Assembly: GCA_022843805.1 (NCBI GenBank)
Contig: JALHMY010000064.1
Coordinates: forward strand, 1-54,877
Length of the DNA: 54,877 nt
Direction: 5' to 3'
Source: Fuerstiella sp.
GTDB lineage: Bacteria > Planctomycetota > Planctomycetia > Planctomycetales > Planctomycetaceae
Below the pieces are notes generated by a model. That model had not been told where the DNA came from. It was given only the letters and a program-made list of their open reading frames with translations, and made no database searches. Every line of letters starts with the position of its first letter. The stretch's first letter is position 1. Shown one piece after another: positions 9,057-18,139 of this stretch. The position numbers and the translations under genes were made by a program.

Positions 9057-11495
9057 ATGAAAAAGTCCAAAAGCAAGGGCAAAGGCTTTGATGCCAAACA
9101 GTTTTTCCTCAACCATGGCGAAAAGCTGGGAGCAGGTATGGTTGCACTTGTGGCAATCATGGGAATCGCTTCCGCCAGTTGGAGCCCGGAAAAACGCACG
9201 CCGGAAGAAATGATTACCAAGGCCAGGGCGACGCGCGCCGCCATGGAGAAAACTCAGATTCCGGAAGCGGATCTGGCGGAGCTGAAAAAGACGCCGGACG
9301 TCATTGAGCTCGCTCGGCAAATGCAGGCTCCTAACGAAGACGTTGAACGTTTCACGAATTCCGTAGTTTTCAATGAACCGCTGAATCGCCTTCGAGAAAA
9401 ACGCTCAAGCGTAGTGGTGCTGGCTCCTGTGGATCCGGAACAGAATTCGATCTCCGTCCCGATTGCTCTTGTCGCCGCTGATGAGGAAGAAGAAGAGGAT
9501 GGCAGCGACGAGAAGTCCGAGTCCGGGGATGGAAAAAAATCAGGTGAGGAAAGTGAAGAAGATCGAGAGCGAAGAGAACGTCTCGGTCCGGCAGGTGGAA
9601 ATCTGGCTGCTGCGGGATTGGGTGGAAACACTCCGCTTGGTCTGGGCGCGGCTGGACTTGGTGCACCTGGTCTTGGAGCTCCCGGCATGACTCCGGGCGT
9701 AGAAACCGACAATGATCGCGGAAGCAGACGTGAACGACGCGAACGCGGCGGACGAGGCGCTGCAGGAGGCACCGGAGCGGCTGGTGTCATGGGGGGAGCG
9801 ATGATGGGTGGCGGAATGATGGACGGGTCCGCCATGGCTGGTATGGGTGGCATGGGTGGATACGACATGATGATGGGCATGGGATCCATGGGCTTCGGCG
9901 ACATGTTGGGAACCTCCGTTCAGGAGAAACGAATCCGCTTTACTGCTGGTGTCTCAGTTCGGATGATCTTTAACCTGCGTGAACAAAGAAAATTAATTGC
10001 CGACGCTCTCCATATTCCTGTGACAGATCCCAGGGTGGCAGCGTACGCGGAAGACTTTGTGGATCTTCATATCGAACGTAAACAGGCCATTCCAGCCAAT
10101 GACAAGTGGTCAGGTGAATGGGAAGTGTTGTCCAGTGAAGATGTCGCTGAAATTCTGGAAGAGTCAATCGGTTCAGACCTTGAAATTGTGAATCCGATGG
10201 TGACTCGTCCGGTAATCACAATGCCTCTGCCACGCCGTGCGACTGGCCGATGGAATGAATCCGACGCTTCCCACAAGCAGATTCGTGAATTCGTTCTCAG
10301 TGCTGATGAACAGGAAATTATTCGTAAGCGAGACGAGAAACTGGCTAAGGAAGCCGAAGAACGACAGGCCAGAATTCCGCAGCGTGCAACGCGAAAGGGT
10401 TTCAGTGCTTTCAAGGGAAGTGCTAACGACCTGATGTCAGGGATGGGTGTTGGGCAGGATTTCAACAGCTCCTTCCTTGAGAGTTATGGTTCGGAGATGG
10501 CTGACCCGGCGATGATGGGAATGATGACTCCGGGAATGGCACCAGGCATGACGCCGGGCATGACTCCTGGAATGACTCCTGGCATGGCACCTGGAATGAC
10601 AAGTGGTCCCGGAGGAAAGAAGAAATCCAAGAAAGAGATCCAGGAAGAACTGGAGAAGATGCGTAAAAAGCTGTTCGAACCAGACGCGACAAATCGATTG
10701 CTTTTGGTTCGATTTATGGATTTCACAGCAGAACGTGGTCAGGAATACATCTATCGAGTACGGCTGGAAATGGTCAATCCAAACTTCAATGTGCCTGTGG
10801 ATGACCTGCAGCAACCCGAACTGTCGACGCAGACGACAATCTTTTCAGAATGGAGTGTTCCCACAAAGCCGGTTCTGGTGCCTTCTGAATACCGCTATTA
10901 CGTGACGAAAGTGACATCATCAGCTCAGGAAGGTGAGAAGGCCGACTTGTCGATGTATTATGAGGTCATCGATAAAGGTACTCCGGTTATGGCAGATATC
11001 AGTGTGCCAACCGGAGTTCGAATTGGTGGCGAAAAGGAAATCGACGTCGTTGACCTTTCTAAGAGCGTACTTGATAAGGCAAAGATTGACTTTCGATCCC
11101 GCGACCTTCTTTGTGCCGTTGGTGAGGCTCCACGTCTGACAGCTTCGGAACATCCGGATCTGAAGGCGTTCCTTGACAAGGTACCCCGCGGACAGAAGCC
11201 AGTGGCTGACCAGATTATGGTGATCAGTTCATCCGGTGCCATTGTCAACAGACTTGTCGGTGATGCTCAGCGAGAAGAGAAACGAGATAAGGGCGACGCT
11301 GAGTTTGTAATTAACGAGTATGAAAAAATCGGCTGGAGAAAGAAGGATGAAGCCGATCAGCAGGGCGATAATCCCTATGGCGCTGATGCTATGAACATGG
11401 CTGCCGGTATGGGAGGAATGGGGATGAGTATGGGAGATCCTCTGAGCCGCAGCGGACAAACGGGTGGTGAGCGACGTCGGTCTCGCAGAGAGTAA
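9057..11495 (+). CDS. Membrane-associated Gly/Met-rich protein of the PilM-like operon
   Basis: The ATG at 9057 has GAGGG eight bases upstream and gives a Lys-rich start (MKKSKSKGKGFDAKQFF), then one weakly hydrophobic segment at about residues 25-41. An acidic stretch (DEEEEEDGSDEKSES) precedes a Gly/Met-rich region, followed by a folded domain, a run of TPGM repeats near residues 490-515, a Lys-rich helix (GGKKKSKKEIQEELEKM) and a final folded domain. 812 residues. No family is recognised. It shares TPGM repeats with its two upstream neighbours, which suggests joint assembly. It is the last gene before the terminator at 11554. An in-frame TTG at 9042 is an alternative start. Confidence 0.8.
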   Translation: MKKSKSKGKGFDAKQFFLNHGEKLGAGMVALVAIMGIASASWSPEKRTPEEMITKARATRAAMEKTQIPEADLAELKKTPDVIELARQMQAPNEDVERFTNSVVFNEPLNRLREKRSSVVVLAPVDPEQNSISVPIALVAADEEEEEDGSDEKSESGDGKKSGEESEEDRERRERLGPAGGNLAAAGLGGNTPLGLGAAGLGAPGLGAPGMTPGVETDNDRGSRRERRERGGRGAAGGTGAAGVMGGAMMGGGMMDGSAMAGMGGMGGYDMMMGMGSMGFGDMLGTSVQEKRIRFTAGVSVRMIFNLREQRKLIADALHIPVTDPRVAAYAEDFVDLHIERKQAIPANDKWSGEWEVLSSEDVAEILEESIGSDLEIVNPMVTRPVITMPLPRRATGRWNESDASHKQIREFVLSADEQEIIRKRDEKLAKEAEERQARIPQRATRKGFSAFKGSANDLMSGMGVGQDFNSSFLESYGSEMADPAMMGMMTPGMAPGMTPGMTPGMTPGMAPGMTSGPGGKKKSKKEIQEELEKMRKKLFEPDATNRLLLVRFMDFTAERGQEYIYRVRLEMVNPNFNVPVDDLQQPELSTQTTIFSEWSVPTKPVLVPSEYRYYVTKVTSSAQEGEKADLSMYYEVIDKGTPVMADISVPTGVRIGGEKEIDVVDLSKSVLDKAKIDFRSRDLLCAVGEAPRLTASEHPDLKAFLDKVPRGQKPVADQIMVISSSGAIVNRLVGDAQREEKRDKGDAEFVINEYEKIGWRKKDEADQQGDNPYGADAMNMAAGMGGMGMSMGDPLSRSGQTGGERRRSRRE

Positions 11496-11553
11496 GCTGT
11501 CAGCATCGCGTGAATACCCACGGTGGCTGACAATCACTAACTGAAACGATTTA

Positions 11554-11586
11554 TGGCTGGGGCCTTATGCCCCAGCCATTTTTTAA
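11554..11586 (+). terminator. Rho-independent terminator of the PilM-like operon
   Basis: A perfect 10-bp stem (TGGCTGGGGC, 11554-11563) with a five-base loop and its complement at 11569-11578 is followed at once by a T run. It lies 58 bases after the last operon gene and before the glycosyltransferase gene, so it separates the two transcription units. Confidence 0.92.
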
Positions 11587-11645
11587 TGTCGTTCTGATGT
11601 GCTGAGGAACCCCGTTCAGCAGCCAGAGAAGAAGTTTTCTGTTCG

Positions 11646-12803
11646 ATGCGAGTGGCTCACATTATTACGCGACTGATTCTGGGAGGCGCTCAGGAGAACA
11701 CGCTCTTTAATGTCGATGATCAGCACCATTTGTTTGGGGATGAAGTTTGTCTGATCACGGGGCCCGGTCTGGGCCCTGAGGGTTCTCTGGAGGAGAAAGC
11801 ACGAACAAGGCAGCTGGATGTGCGGGTACTTCCCGAACTTCGAAGGTCGCTTCATCCATGGAACGACTTCATCGCCTATCGAAGCATTGTTCGCGAACTC
11901 CGGGATTTTGCACCTCAGATTGTTCATACGCATAGTTCAAAAGCCGGCATTCTTGGCCGTTTTGCTGCCTGGCGGCTGGGCATTCCCGCAGTGCATTCGA
12001 TCCATGGAGCGTCCTTTCATTTCGGGCAGTCTCCCGTTCTGCATCGAGCCTATCGGTTGTCTGAAAAGCTGGCTGCCAGGTGGTGCTCGCAGTTTATCAG
12101 CGTTTGTGATGCCATGTCGCGACAGTATGCCGCTGCGGGCATAGCGTCGCCCGATCGATTCACCACAATCTACAGCGGCATGGACGTCGACCGTTTTCTG
12201 ACACCTCGAAGATCGCCTCAGGAAGTTCGCAAGTCCCTGGGAATTGCACCTGGCCGCATCGTTGTGGGAAAGGTGGCTCGATTGTTTAATCTGAAGGGCC
12301 ACGAATACCTGATCGCAGCTGCTCCGGAGATTGTGAGACAAGTCCCTGAGATCGTGTTTTTGCTCGTTGGTGACGGAATTCTTAGAGAGAATTTTGAACG
12401 AGAAATCGCAGCACAGGGTCTGACCGGTCACTTTGTCTTCGCTGGCCTTGTTCCACCGGAAGATGTCTCTGAATATCTCCACGCGATGGACATCGTTGTC
12501 CATACCAGCGTCTGGGAAGGACTTGCTCGAGTACTTCCTCAGGCCCTGATTGCCGGAAAGCCGGTTGTAAGCTTTGACAACGACGGAGCGCCCGAGGTCT
12601 GCCTGAATGAGAAGACAGGATTGCTGGTTCCGGTGCGGGATACGGTGGCGTTATCTGCCGCCATAACTCGTCTGTCGCTTGACCGGGAACTTCGGGAACG
12701 CCTGGGAGGGCAAGGCCGACTGTTATTCGCCGATCAGTTTCGCCACGAAACGATGACTCGACAGATCCGTGAAGTCTACGAACGAGTGCTTGCCGACACG
12801 TAG
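11646..12803 (+). CDS. Glycosyltransferase family 4 (GT-B fold)
   Basis: Cytoplasmic enzyme that transfers a sugar from a nucleotide donor to a growing glycan; donor and acceptor are not readable from sequence. The 385-residue chain opens MRVAHIITRLILGGAQENTL, the typical GT4 N-terminus. It has VHTHSSKAGILGR and, in the C-terminal domain, VGKVARLFNLKGHEYLI, LVGDG, and the donor-binding stretch VWEGLARVLPQALIAGKPV with nearby APEV. It follows the terminator of the PilM-like operon and has its own transcript. Its TAG stop codon (12801-12803) is part of the GTAG head of a REP-like hairpin, so the repeat abuts the coding end exactly. Confidence 0.92.
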   Translation: MRVAHIITRLILGGAQENTLFNVDDQHHLFGDEVCLITGPGLGPEGSLEEKARTRQLDVRVLPELRRSLHPWNDFIAYRSIVRELRDFAPQIVHTHSSKAGILGRFAAWRLGIPAVHSIHGASFHFGQSPVLHRAYRLSEKLAARWCSQFISVCDAMSRQYAAAGIASPDRFTTIYSGMDVDRFLTPRRSPQEVRKSLGIAPGRIVVGKVARLFNLKGHEYLIAAAPEIVRQVPEIVFLLVGDGILRENFEREIAAQGLTGHFVFAGLVPPEDVSEYLHAMDIVVHTSVWEGLARVLPQALIAGKPVVSFDNDGAPEVCLNEKTGLLVPVRDTVALSAAITRLSLDRELRERLGGQGRLLFADQFRHETMTRQIREVYERVLADT

Positions 12804-13052
12804 GCGAGTCTCTCCGAGACTCGCAATTGCATTTCCGAAAGACATGCAAACCGGGCATAAAGATGTGCAGATCAAGCTGCAATTCCAGCGTCTCAGAGAG
12901 ACGCTGCTACGTGATCGCCAGGTATTCGTCAGCGGGTTCAAACTGAACTCGGGCAGGAATATTGCGTGACACGGAGCCCACGCAGCGCCCACGTAGGCGA
13001 GTCTCTCCGAGACTCGCAGCCCATGGTGTCTGTCTCTCCGAGACTCGCTGTG
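12800..13052. repeat. REP-like hairpin cluster, GTAG head, family with loop TCC
   Basis: Copies at 12800-12824 and 12993-13017 (plus) consist of GTAG, left arm GCGAGTCTC, loop TCC and the exact complement. A third copy in the opposite orientation at 12886-12910 has arm CAGCGTCTC and ends CTAC, so the stem sequence differs while pairing is kept. A headless partial copy lies near 13030-13050. Convergent genes flank the cluster, and no other feature is visible in the 366-base gap. Confidence 0.85.
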
Positions 13053-13169
13053 TGACCTGCCAGCATGCGGTATTAAAACTCACGACGAACATTTCGGATC
13101 AATCAAATCTTCATCGGCCCGTCCCTGTGACTGCGGGCAGGAGATTGCCCGTTGTGCCGTTATACGCTT

Positions 13170-16100
13170 TCACACCCGGGTCTGCCCGCTGCGGCGAGAT
13201 TGTAATCGGGGGAAACGGGCGGCAGTTGTCGTTTCGATCTGGTCCATCAGGTCATCGGCATGCTGCCAGACCATTTCGATTGCGGCCAAAACCGGCTCGC
13301 TCTCATTTTCTGGCTCCGGTACGTTTCCATGCCGGGCCGGGATCAGGAACGGAGCCGAAGTTTCTGTCGATTGATTTCCGCTGACCGGGGAAACGCGATC
13401 GGGACGGCCCGGAGATCCAGGTGACATCAGATTCCGGATCTGATCGGCGAACAGATCCTCAATTCTTACTGACGGACCAACAACTTCATCGAATGATCCG
13501 TCGAGTGCATCCGGGGAATCGTTTGCAGCGACAGAGAAATCCCGGGCAAGACTCCAGATGCCGAATATACCCGACACGCTGACTGCCCTGACCCAGATGC
13601 GGTAGTTTCCTGACGAAAGTGCGGTGGAATGCGTGTAGTTTGGAGAGGTCAGGTCTGTTCTGTGAATGACTGTGTTCATCGAACTCAGGTTTGTTACCCA
13701 AAGTTCGTATCGCTGAGCTCCTTCCACAGCCTGCCATGTGAACTCAGGTGTCGAACTATTGCCTGTTCCGGACGGAGTCAGAACATTGGCACGGCCGCCC
13801 ACAAAGATATCAACGGGTGATGTCCAGAGACTGCGGACGTTCTTTTGTCCAACAGCAAGTACCCACCAGCGAAACTGACCAACTGGCAGATCGACGGGAG
13901 GCGTCCAGCTTGTGCTCGTTAGATTCGTCGTATTGTAGATCGTGGTTCCTGTAGCCATGTCACGAACAAACACTTCGTAGCGGACAGCCCCGCTGACGGC
14001 ATCCCAGCCCAAAGTCGGTGTTCTGTCAAACGTGGGTAGATGGCCGCTGGTCACTGTTGGAGGAGTTGCCACAATGAACTCACGCATCGCCGACCATCCG
14101 GCCGCCATGCCGTCCTGGGCGATACCCCGAACCCATACCCGATATGTTCCAAGCGGCAGATCGACACCCGGGGTAAATGAAGTCCCGTTGAAATTCTGGT
14201 TTCGAATATACTGACTTGTTCCATTGGTGAAATCGTCAATCCAGATATCGTATTTCACGGCACCCGGAAGCGCGGCCCAGCTAATCGTGGGTCGTGAGAC
14301 CGTCTGGTGGCGATCCATGGCATTCAGTACAACGGGTGTTGATACCGTGAAATTCCGCTGAGTAGTCCATGCCGTATTGCCTGTCGGAGCTTTACTTCGG
14401 GTCCACAGGTTAAAAGTACCGATGCCAAGATCACTCGTCGGTATGTAGGAGTTCCCTGTTGCATTCGCCGTATGCCACGGATTTGTGTTTGTGCTCTGAT
14501 TCTTAATCCAGATTTCCACAGAAGCAGCACCCTGTGCACCCGTCCACGATATCTGCGGACGCAGGCTGGCCGACACTGCGGATGGTCCCGTAATGCCCGG
14601 AGGAGTCAGAACGTCATTGTCGGTCACGCTCAGCACCTGCGTTCCGGAAACATAGTTCGCAGCCGAAGCCATAATTGTCACTGACTGAATTCCATCAGCG
14701 ACAGTATCATCAGCGGCCGCAACAGCAAATGTGGCTGACGACTGGCCTGCGGCAATCGTAACGGTGGTTGGCACTGTCACTTCGGTCGTGTCATTGCTGG
14801 TGAGTGTTACGGTCAGTGGCGAACTGACATCTGCAGTGTTTCTTGTAACGGTTCCTGTGGCGGCACTGGCTCCTGCATTTTCAGAAATGCCGGAATGGCT
14901 GATGATGACTGTCAGCGTTTGGACTTCGTCATCTTCCACACTAATCGTGCTGTTTCCGGCAACAAAATTCGTTGCGGATGCGGTGATAGTGACTGCCAGT
15001 GTGCCGTGAAAAAGGCTGTCGTCCGCGGTGGAAATCGGGAACGTCGCAGAAATGGCTCCTGCGGGAATGGTGACAGTCGTCGGCACGGTTGCCTTATTGG
15101 TCAGATCGCTTGCCAGGGTCACGATCAGTGGCGAACTGACATCTGCAGTGTTTCGTGAAACGGTTCCAGTGGCTGCGTTCGTTCCGGCATCCTCAGCGAT
15201 GGCAGAATGGCTGACGGTGACCGTCAGGGCGGGGACTTCGTCGTCCTCCACGCCGATCGACCCGCTCCCGGCAACGAAGTTCGCTGCGGATGCGGTGATT
15301 GTGACTGTCTGAGTTCCATCAACAAGTACGTTGTCCTCGGCGTCAATTGAGAACGTTGCTGAGGCAGCTCCTGCGGGAATTGTGACAGTGGCTGGCACGG
15401 TCGCCCTGTTGGTCAGACTGCTGGCCAGAGAAACAACCAGTGCAGAGCTGACATTGGTCGTGTTACGGGAAACGGTTCCCGTAGCGGCATTGGCGCCGGC
15501 ATTCTCAGAAATACTGGAATTGCTGATGGTAACAGTCAGCGCTGGGACGTCGTCATCAGTCACGCTCAGCGTTCCTGTTCCGTCGACGTATTCTGCCGAG
15601 GATGCGGTGATTGTGATCGTCTGAGTTCCATTGACAAGGCTGTCGTCCCCGGCAGCGACTGAGAACGTTGTGGAGGACGCTCCCGCCGGAATCGTGACGC
15701 TAACTGGAACCGAGGCCCTGTTGTTCAGACTGCTTGCCAGCATAATGGTCAGCGGCGAACTCACATCAGCCGTGTTTCTGGAAACGGTTCCCGTGGCGGC
15801 ACTCGATCCTCCGTTTTCCGAAATACTGGATTGATTAAGAACGACAGTCAGCGTTTTGACATCGTTGTCCATAATGCTGATGTTGCCCGAAACAGATTCA
15901 TAGCCCCCTGCGGATGCCGCAATCGTCACTTGCTGAGTTCCATCCACCAAATCATCGTCCACGGCGGCGATTGAGAATGTTGCGGAGGATGCCCCAGCAG
16001 GAATCGTGACGGTGGCCGGAACTGTCGCCTCGGTTGTTTTGCTGCTTGTCAGGCTGACGACCAGCGCGGAGTTCACATCTCCAGTGCGACTGACAACACC

Positions 16101-17675
16101 CGTGGCGATCGATGTACCCCCGGCTTCAGATAACGATGGAGGATTTAATGACAACGAAAGTGCTGAGCTGCCGACATGACTGATATCAAGCTGGTATAGC
16201 TGAATGACGTCCGTTGTCGATCCGTTGATTTTAACGTAGTACGTTCCGGCAGCTGGAAGCGAAAGGCTGTTGATCGCTTCTCCGCTGCCAATTCCACTAT
16301 TGTCGGCTGTTGCCAGCAATGTTGATCCGTTTTTGTCGAAAAGCCGAAGTGAAAGATTACTTTGAGATGCTGCGTTGTAGGAGCTTTCAGTTGCACCCAC
16401 AGGCCCAACCATATAGGTGGGCCCTTTTGGTGTCAGGCTGAGACTGATCGTTGCCGCAGCGTCAACAGTGAAGCTGAAAAAATCCGAATCCAGTTCGTCG
16501 TCAATACTCACAAAGTCGGTCATCAGAGGTGAGACGACCGTTGTGCTGCCTGCGGTACCAATACTGATGGTTTCTCCGCCGTCCAAAGTGCCGAGTGACG
16601 TGGCCCTGGCTGCCGTGTCATTTCCGCCGTTCTTCTCGTAGAAGTCTCCATAATTTCGCTGCACACCCAGAATGTCATCAAGCTGGGGACCGTCAAAAGA
16701 AGTGCTTAAACTTGCTTCCAGCAGGAATGCACTGGTGGTGGATTTGACATGGCGGAGCCCAAGCCCATGTCCGGTCTCATGAGCGATCACATTTCTCAGA
16801 CGAATACCATTTCCGGTCGATGGATATCCAGTGTCGGTCGTATCAATCACCATGTCGCCATTGTTTGGGTAGAAGTTGTATGCGAGTACGCCTGAGTTGC
16901 CATCGATTCGATGGCCACCAATTCTGACATCACCGCGTACTCCCAAAACACCGGCGGACCCGGTAAACGAGGCCCCGTCGTCGGCAGCTGAGTATACGTA
17001 AGTCACACCGCTGAGGGCGCTCCACCGATCGAAGGCCGACTTCATGTGGCCAAACCAGATTTCATCCGTATAGTTGCTGTCCGCGGTGACTTCTCCATAA
17101 ATGCCGTTCAGGTAAGACACCAGATTGCTCGGATCTGTGGATTCACCACTGACTCCGCCGAGTGCGCCGATCGGGGTACCGTCAGGAATAATGCTCCACG
17201 TGATTGTGGCTGGGTCTCCCTGAGTAAGGCCCGGTCCGTTGGTAGCCGTTGTGGACCATCGCGTACCAATCGCAAACAGCAATACGCGATCTTCCAGAGA
17301 TTCCGCCCGCACAGTGGTATCTGAGTTGTGGGTGGAACCACGTCGGGCAGATCGACGAGGACGCGATCGAACAAATCCGAGTCGCTGGTGTTCTCTCAGA
17401 ATTGACAGCAATGTCAGACCCGATTGAGCAGACTCATTTTCAGGATTCGTGTCAGCCGGGGCGAGGTTGTCATTTGTGGATAATTCAGGCAGGAGGCTCT
17501 CGGTACGCATGTTCAAGGTGCTTTCTAAAAACGAATCCAGGGGCGAGACGTATTGCGGCCGGCATTTACAGGCGTTCTCTGTTCCGCATTTCGTCTGACA
17601 GCCCTGAAGGCGTTCTTTATGTGGTCCGGTTTTCTCCTCGAATCTGCGTGCGCTCCGATACCACCTCCGCTTCAT
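13170..17675 (-). CDS. Exported matrixin-type zinc metalloprotease with PPC, five Calx-beta-like and four FN3-like repeats
   Basis: Surface or secreted protease, 1,501 residues. Order of parts: basic N-terminus; AESLEDRVLL at 124-133, the planctomycete LEPR-XLL-type export motif; a matrixin-like catalytic domain with the full zinc site HETGHGLGLRH (His299, Glu300, His303, His309); a pre-peptidase C-terminal-type domain at about 352-500; five near-identical Calx-beta-like repeats of about 104 residues at 504-1022; four FN3-like repeats of about 90 residues to about 1390; and a charged tail. The ATG at 17675 has AGGAG four bases upstream; ATG 17510 is an alternative that omits 55 residues. The neighbour at 18140-20032 is a shorter paralogue. 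Substrate unknown. Confidence 0.88.
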   Translation of the reverse strand: MKRRWYRSARRFEEKTGPHKERLQGCQTKCGTENACKCRPQYVSPLDSFLESTLNMRTESLLPELSTNDNLAPADTNPENESAQSGLTLLSILREHQRLGFVRSRPRRSARRGSTHNSDTTVRAESLEDRVLLFAIGTRWSTTATNGPGLTQGDPATITWSIIPDGTPIGALGGVSGESTDPSNLVSYLNGIYGEVTADSNYTDEIWFGHMKSAFDRWSALSGVTYVYSAADDGASFTGSAGVLGVRGDVRIGGHRIDGNSGVLAYNFYPNNGDMVIDTTDTGYPSTGNGIRLRNVIAHETGHGLGLRHVKSTTSAFLLEASLSTSFDGPQLDDILGVQRNYGDFYEKNGGNDTAARATSLGTLDGGETISIGTAGSTTVVSPLMTDFVSIDDELDSDFFSFTVDAAATISLSLTPKGPTYMVGPVGATESSYNAASQSNLSLRLFDKNGSTLLATADNSGIGSGEAINSLSLPAAGTYYVKINGSTTDVIQLYQLDISHVGSSALSLSLNPPSLSEAGGTSIATGVVSRTGDVNSALVVSLTSSKTTEATVPATVTIPAGASSATFSIAAVDDDLVDGTQQVTIAASAGGYESVSGNISIMDNDVKTLTVVLNQSSISENGGSSAATGTVSRNTADVSSPLTIMLASSLNNRASVPVSVTIPAGASSTTFSVAAGDDSLVNGTQTITITASSAEYVDGTGTLSVTDDDVPALTVTISNSSISENAGANAATGTVSRNTTNVSSALVVSLASSLTNRATVPATVTIPAGAASATFSIDAEDNVLVDGTQTVTITASAANFVAGSGSIGVEDDEVPALTVTVSHSAIAEDAGTNAATGTVSRNTADVSSPLIVTLASDLTNKATVPTTVTIPAGAISATFPISTADDSLFHGTLAVTITASATNFVAGNSTISVEDDEVQTLTVIISHSGISENAGASAATGTVTRNTADVSSPLTVTLTSNDTTEVTVPTTVTIAAGQSSATFAVAAADDTVADGIQSVTIMASAANYVSGTQVLSVTDNDVLTPPGITGPSAVSASLRPQISWTGAQGAASVEIWIKNQSTNTNPWHTANATGNSYIPTSDLGIGTFNLWTRSKAPTGNTAWTTQRNFTVSTPVVLNAMDRHQTVSRPTISWAALPGAVKYDIWIDDFTNGTSQYIRNQNFNGTSFTPGVDLPLGTYRVWVRGIAQDGMAAGWSAMREFIVATPPTVTSGHLPTFDRTPTLGWDAVSGAVRYEVFVRDMATGTTIYNTTNLTSTSWTPPVDLPVGQFRWWVLAVGQKNVRSLWTSPVDIFVGGRANVLTPSGTGNSSTPEFTWQAVEGAQRYELWVTNLSSMNTVIHRTDLTSPNYTHSTALSSGNYRIWVRAVSVSGIFGIWSLARDFSVAANDSPDALDGSFDEVVGPSVRIEDLFADQIRNLMSPGSPGRPDRVSPVSGNQSTETSAPFLIPARHGNVPEPENESEPVLAAIEMVWQHADDLMDQIETTTAARFPRLQSRRSGQTRV

Positions 17676-18139
17676 TCAGCTCCTGATGGGAAGTGACCTG
17701 TGCAGCAAATGGGAGATACTCTTTTCTTTGCTCAAAATGCACAGGTTGTCCAATCCGCATATCTGTTTTTGATCAGTCTGACAGGTCCCTGACAGCAGCA
17801 GCACGAACGGTCTGATTATCTCGGTTTACAACCTGGCAACGCTTGCTACCGGGAAGCAACGTGTCAACAAAACCGGAAATCGGGGTATGTTGCAGCAACG
17901 CAACATGTGATGTTTGATGGTGTCCAGCCGGATCAGGCGATGTCGTTTTTCAACACATCGGCAGGCAACAAAAAAAGCACGACGTCGCAGAGATGCGAAG
18001 TCGTGCTCAGATGGACATTGCCACTTTGAATCATCGTGGGCCACGATGATTTTTCAATCCGCCATGAATAGAGCTGGCAGAGCCTGGAACTCAGAACCCC
18101 CAAACGTCCCGAAGGGCCACGGAGTTTTTTTAGGGGTTC
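17676..18139. other. Intergenic region between the two metalloprotease genes
   Basis: A gap of 464 bases with no credible gene. It holds the minus-strand terminator at 17970-18007 for the shorter metalloprotease and, downstream of that, presumably the promoter of the longer one. The short sequence CAACGCTTGCTACCGGGAAG around 17836 has no clear role. Confidence 0.6.
17970..18007 (-). terminator. Rho-independent terminator after the shorter metalloprotease gene
   Basis: On the minus strand the sequence reads AGCACGACTTCGC, loop ATCTCT, then GCGACGTCGTGCT, followed by a run of seven T. The stem pairs over 13 positions with one mismatch. It lies 133 bases past the stop codon of the gene at 18140-20032, so the two paralogous protease genes are probably separate transcripts. 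Confidence 0.88.

Noticed and set aside
14731..15834. Series of similar plus-strand frames
   Set aside because: Antisense copies of the Calx-beta-like repeats; they recur because the coding strand is repetitive.
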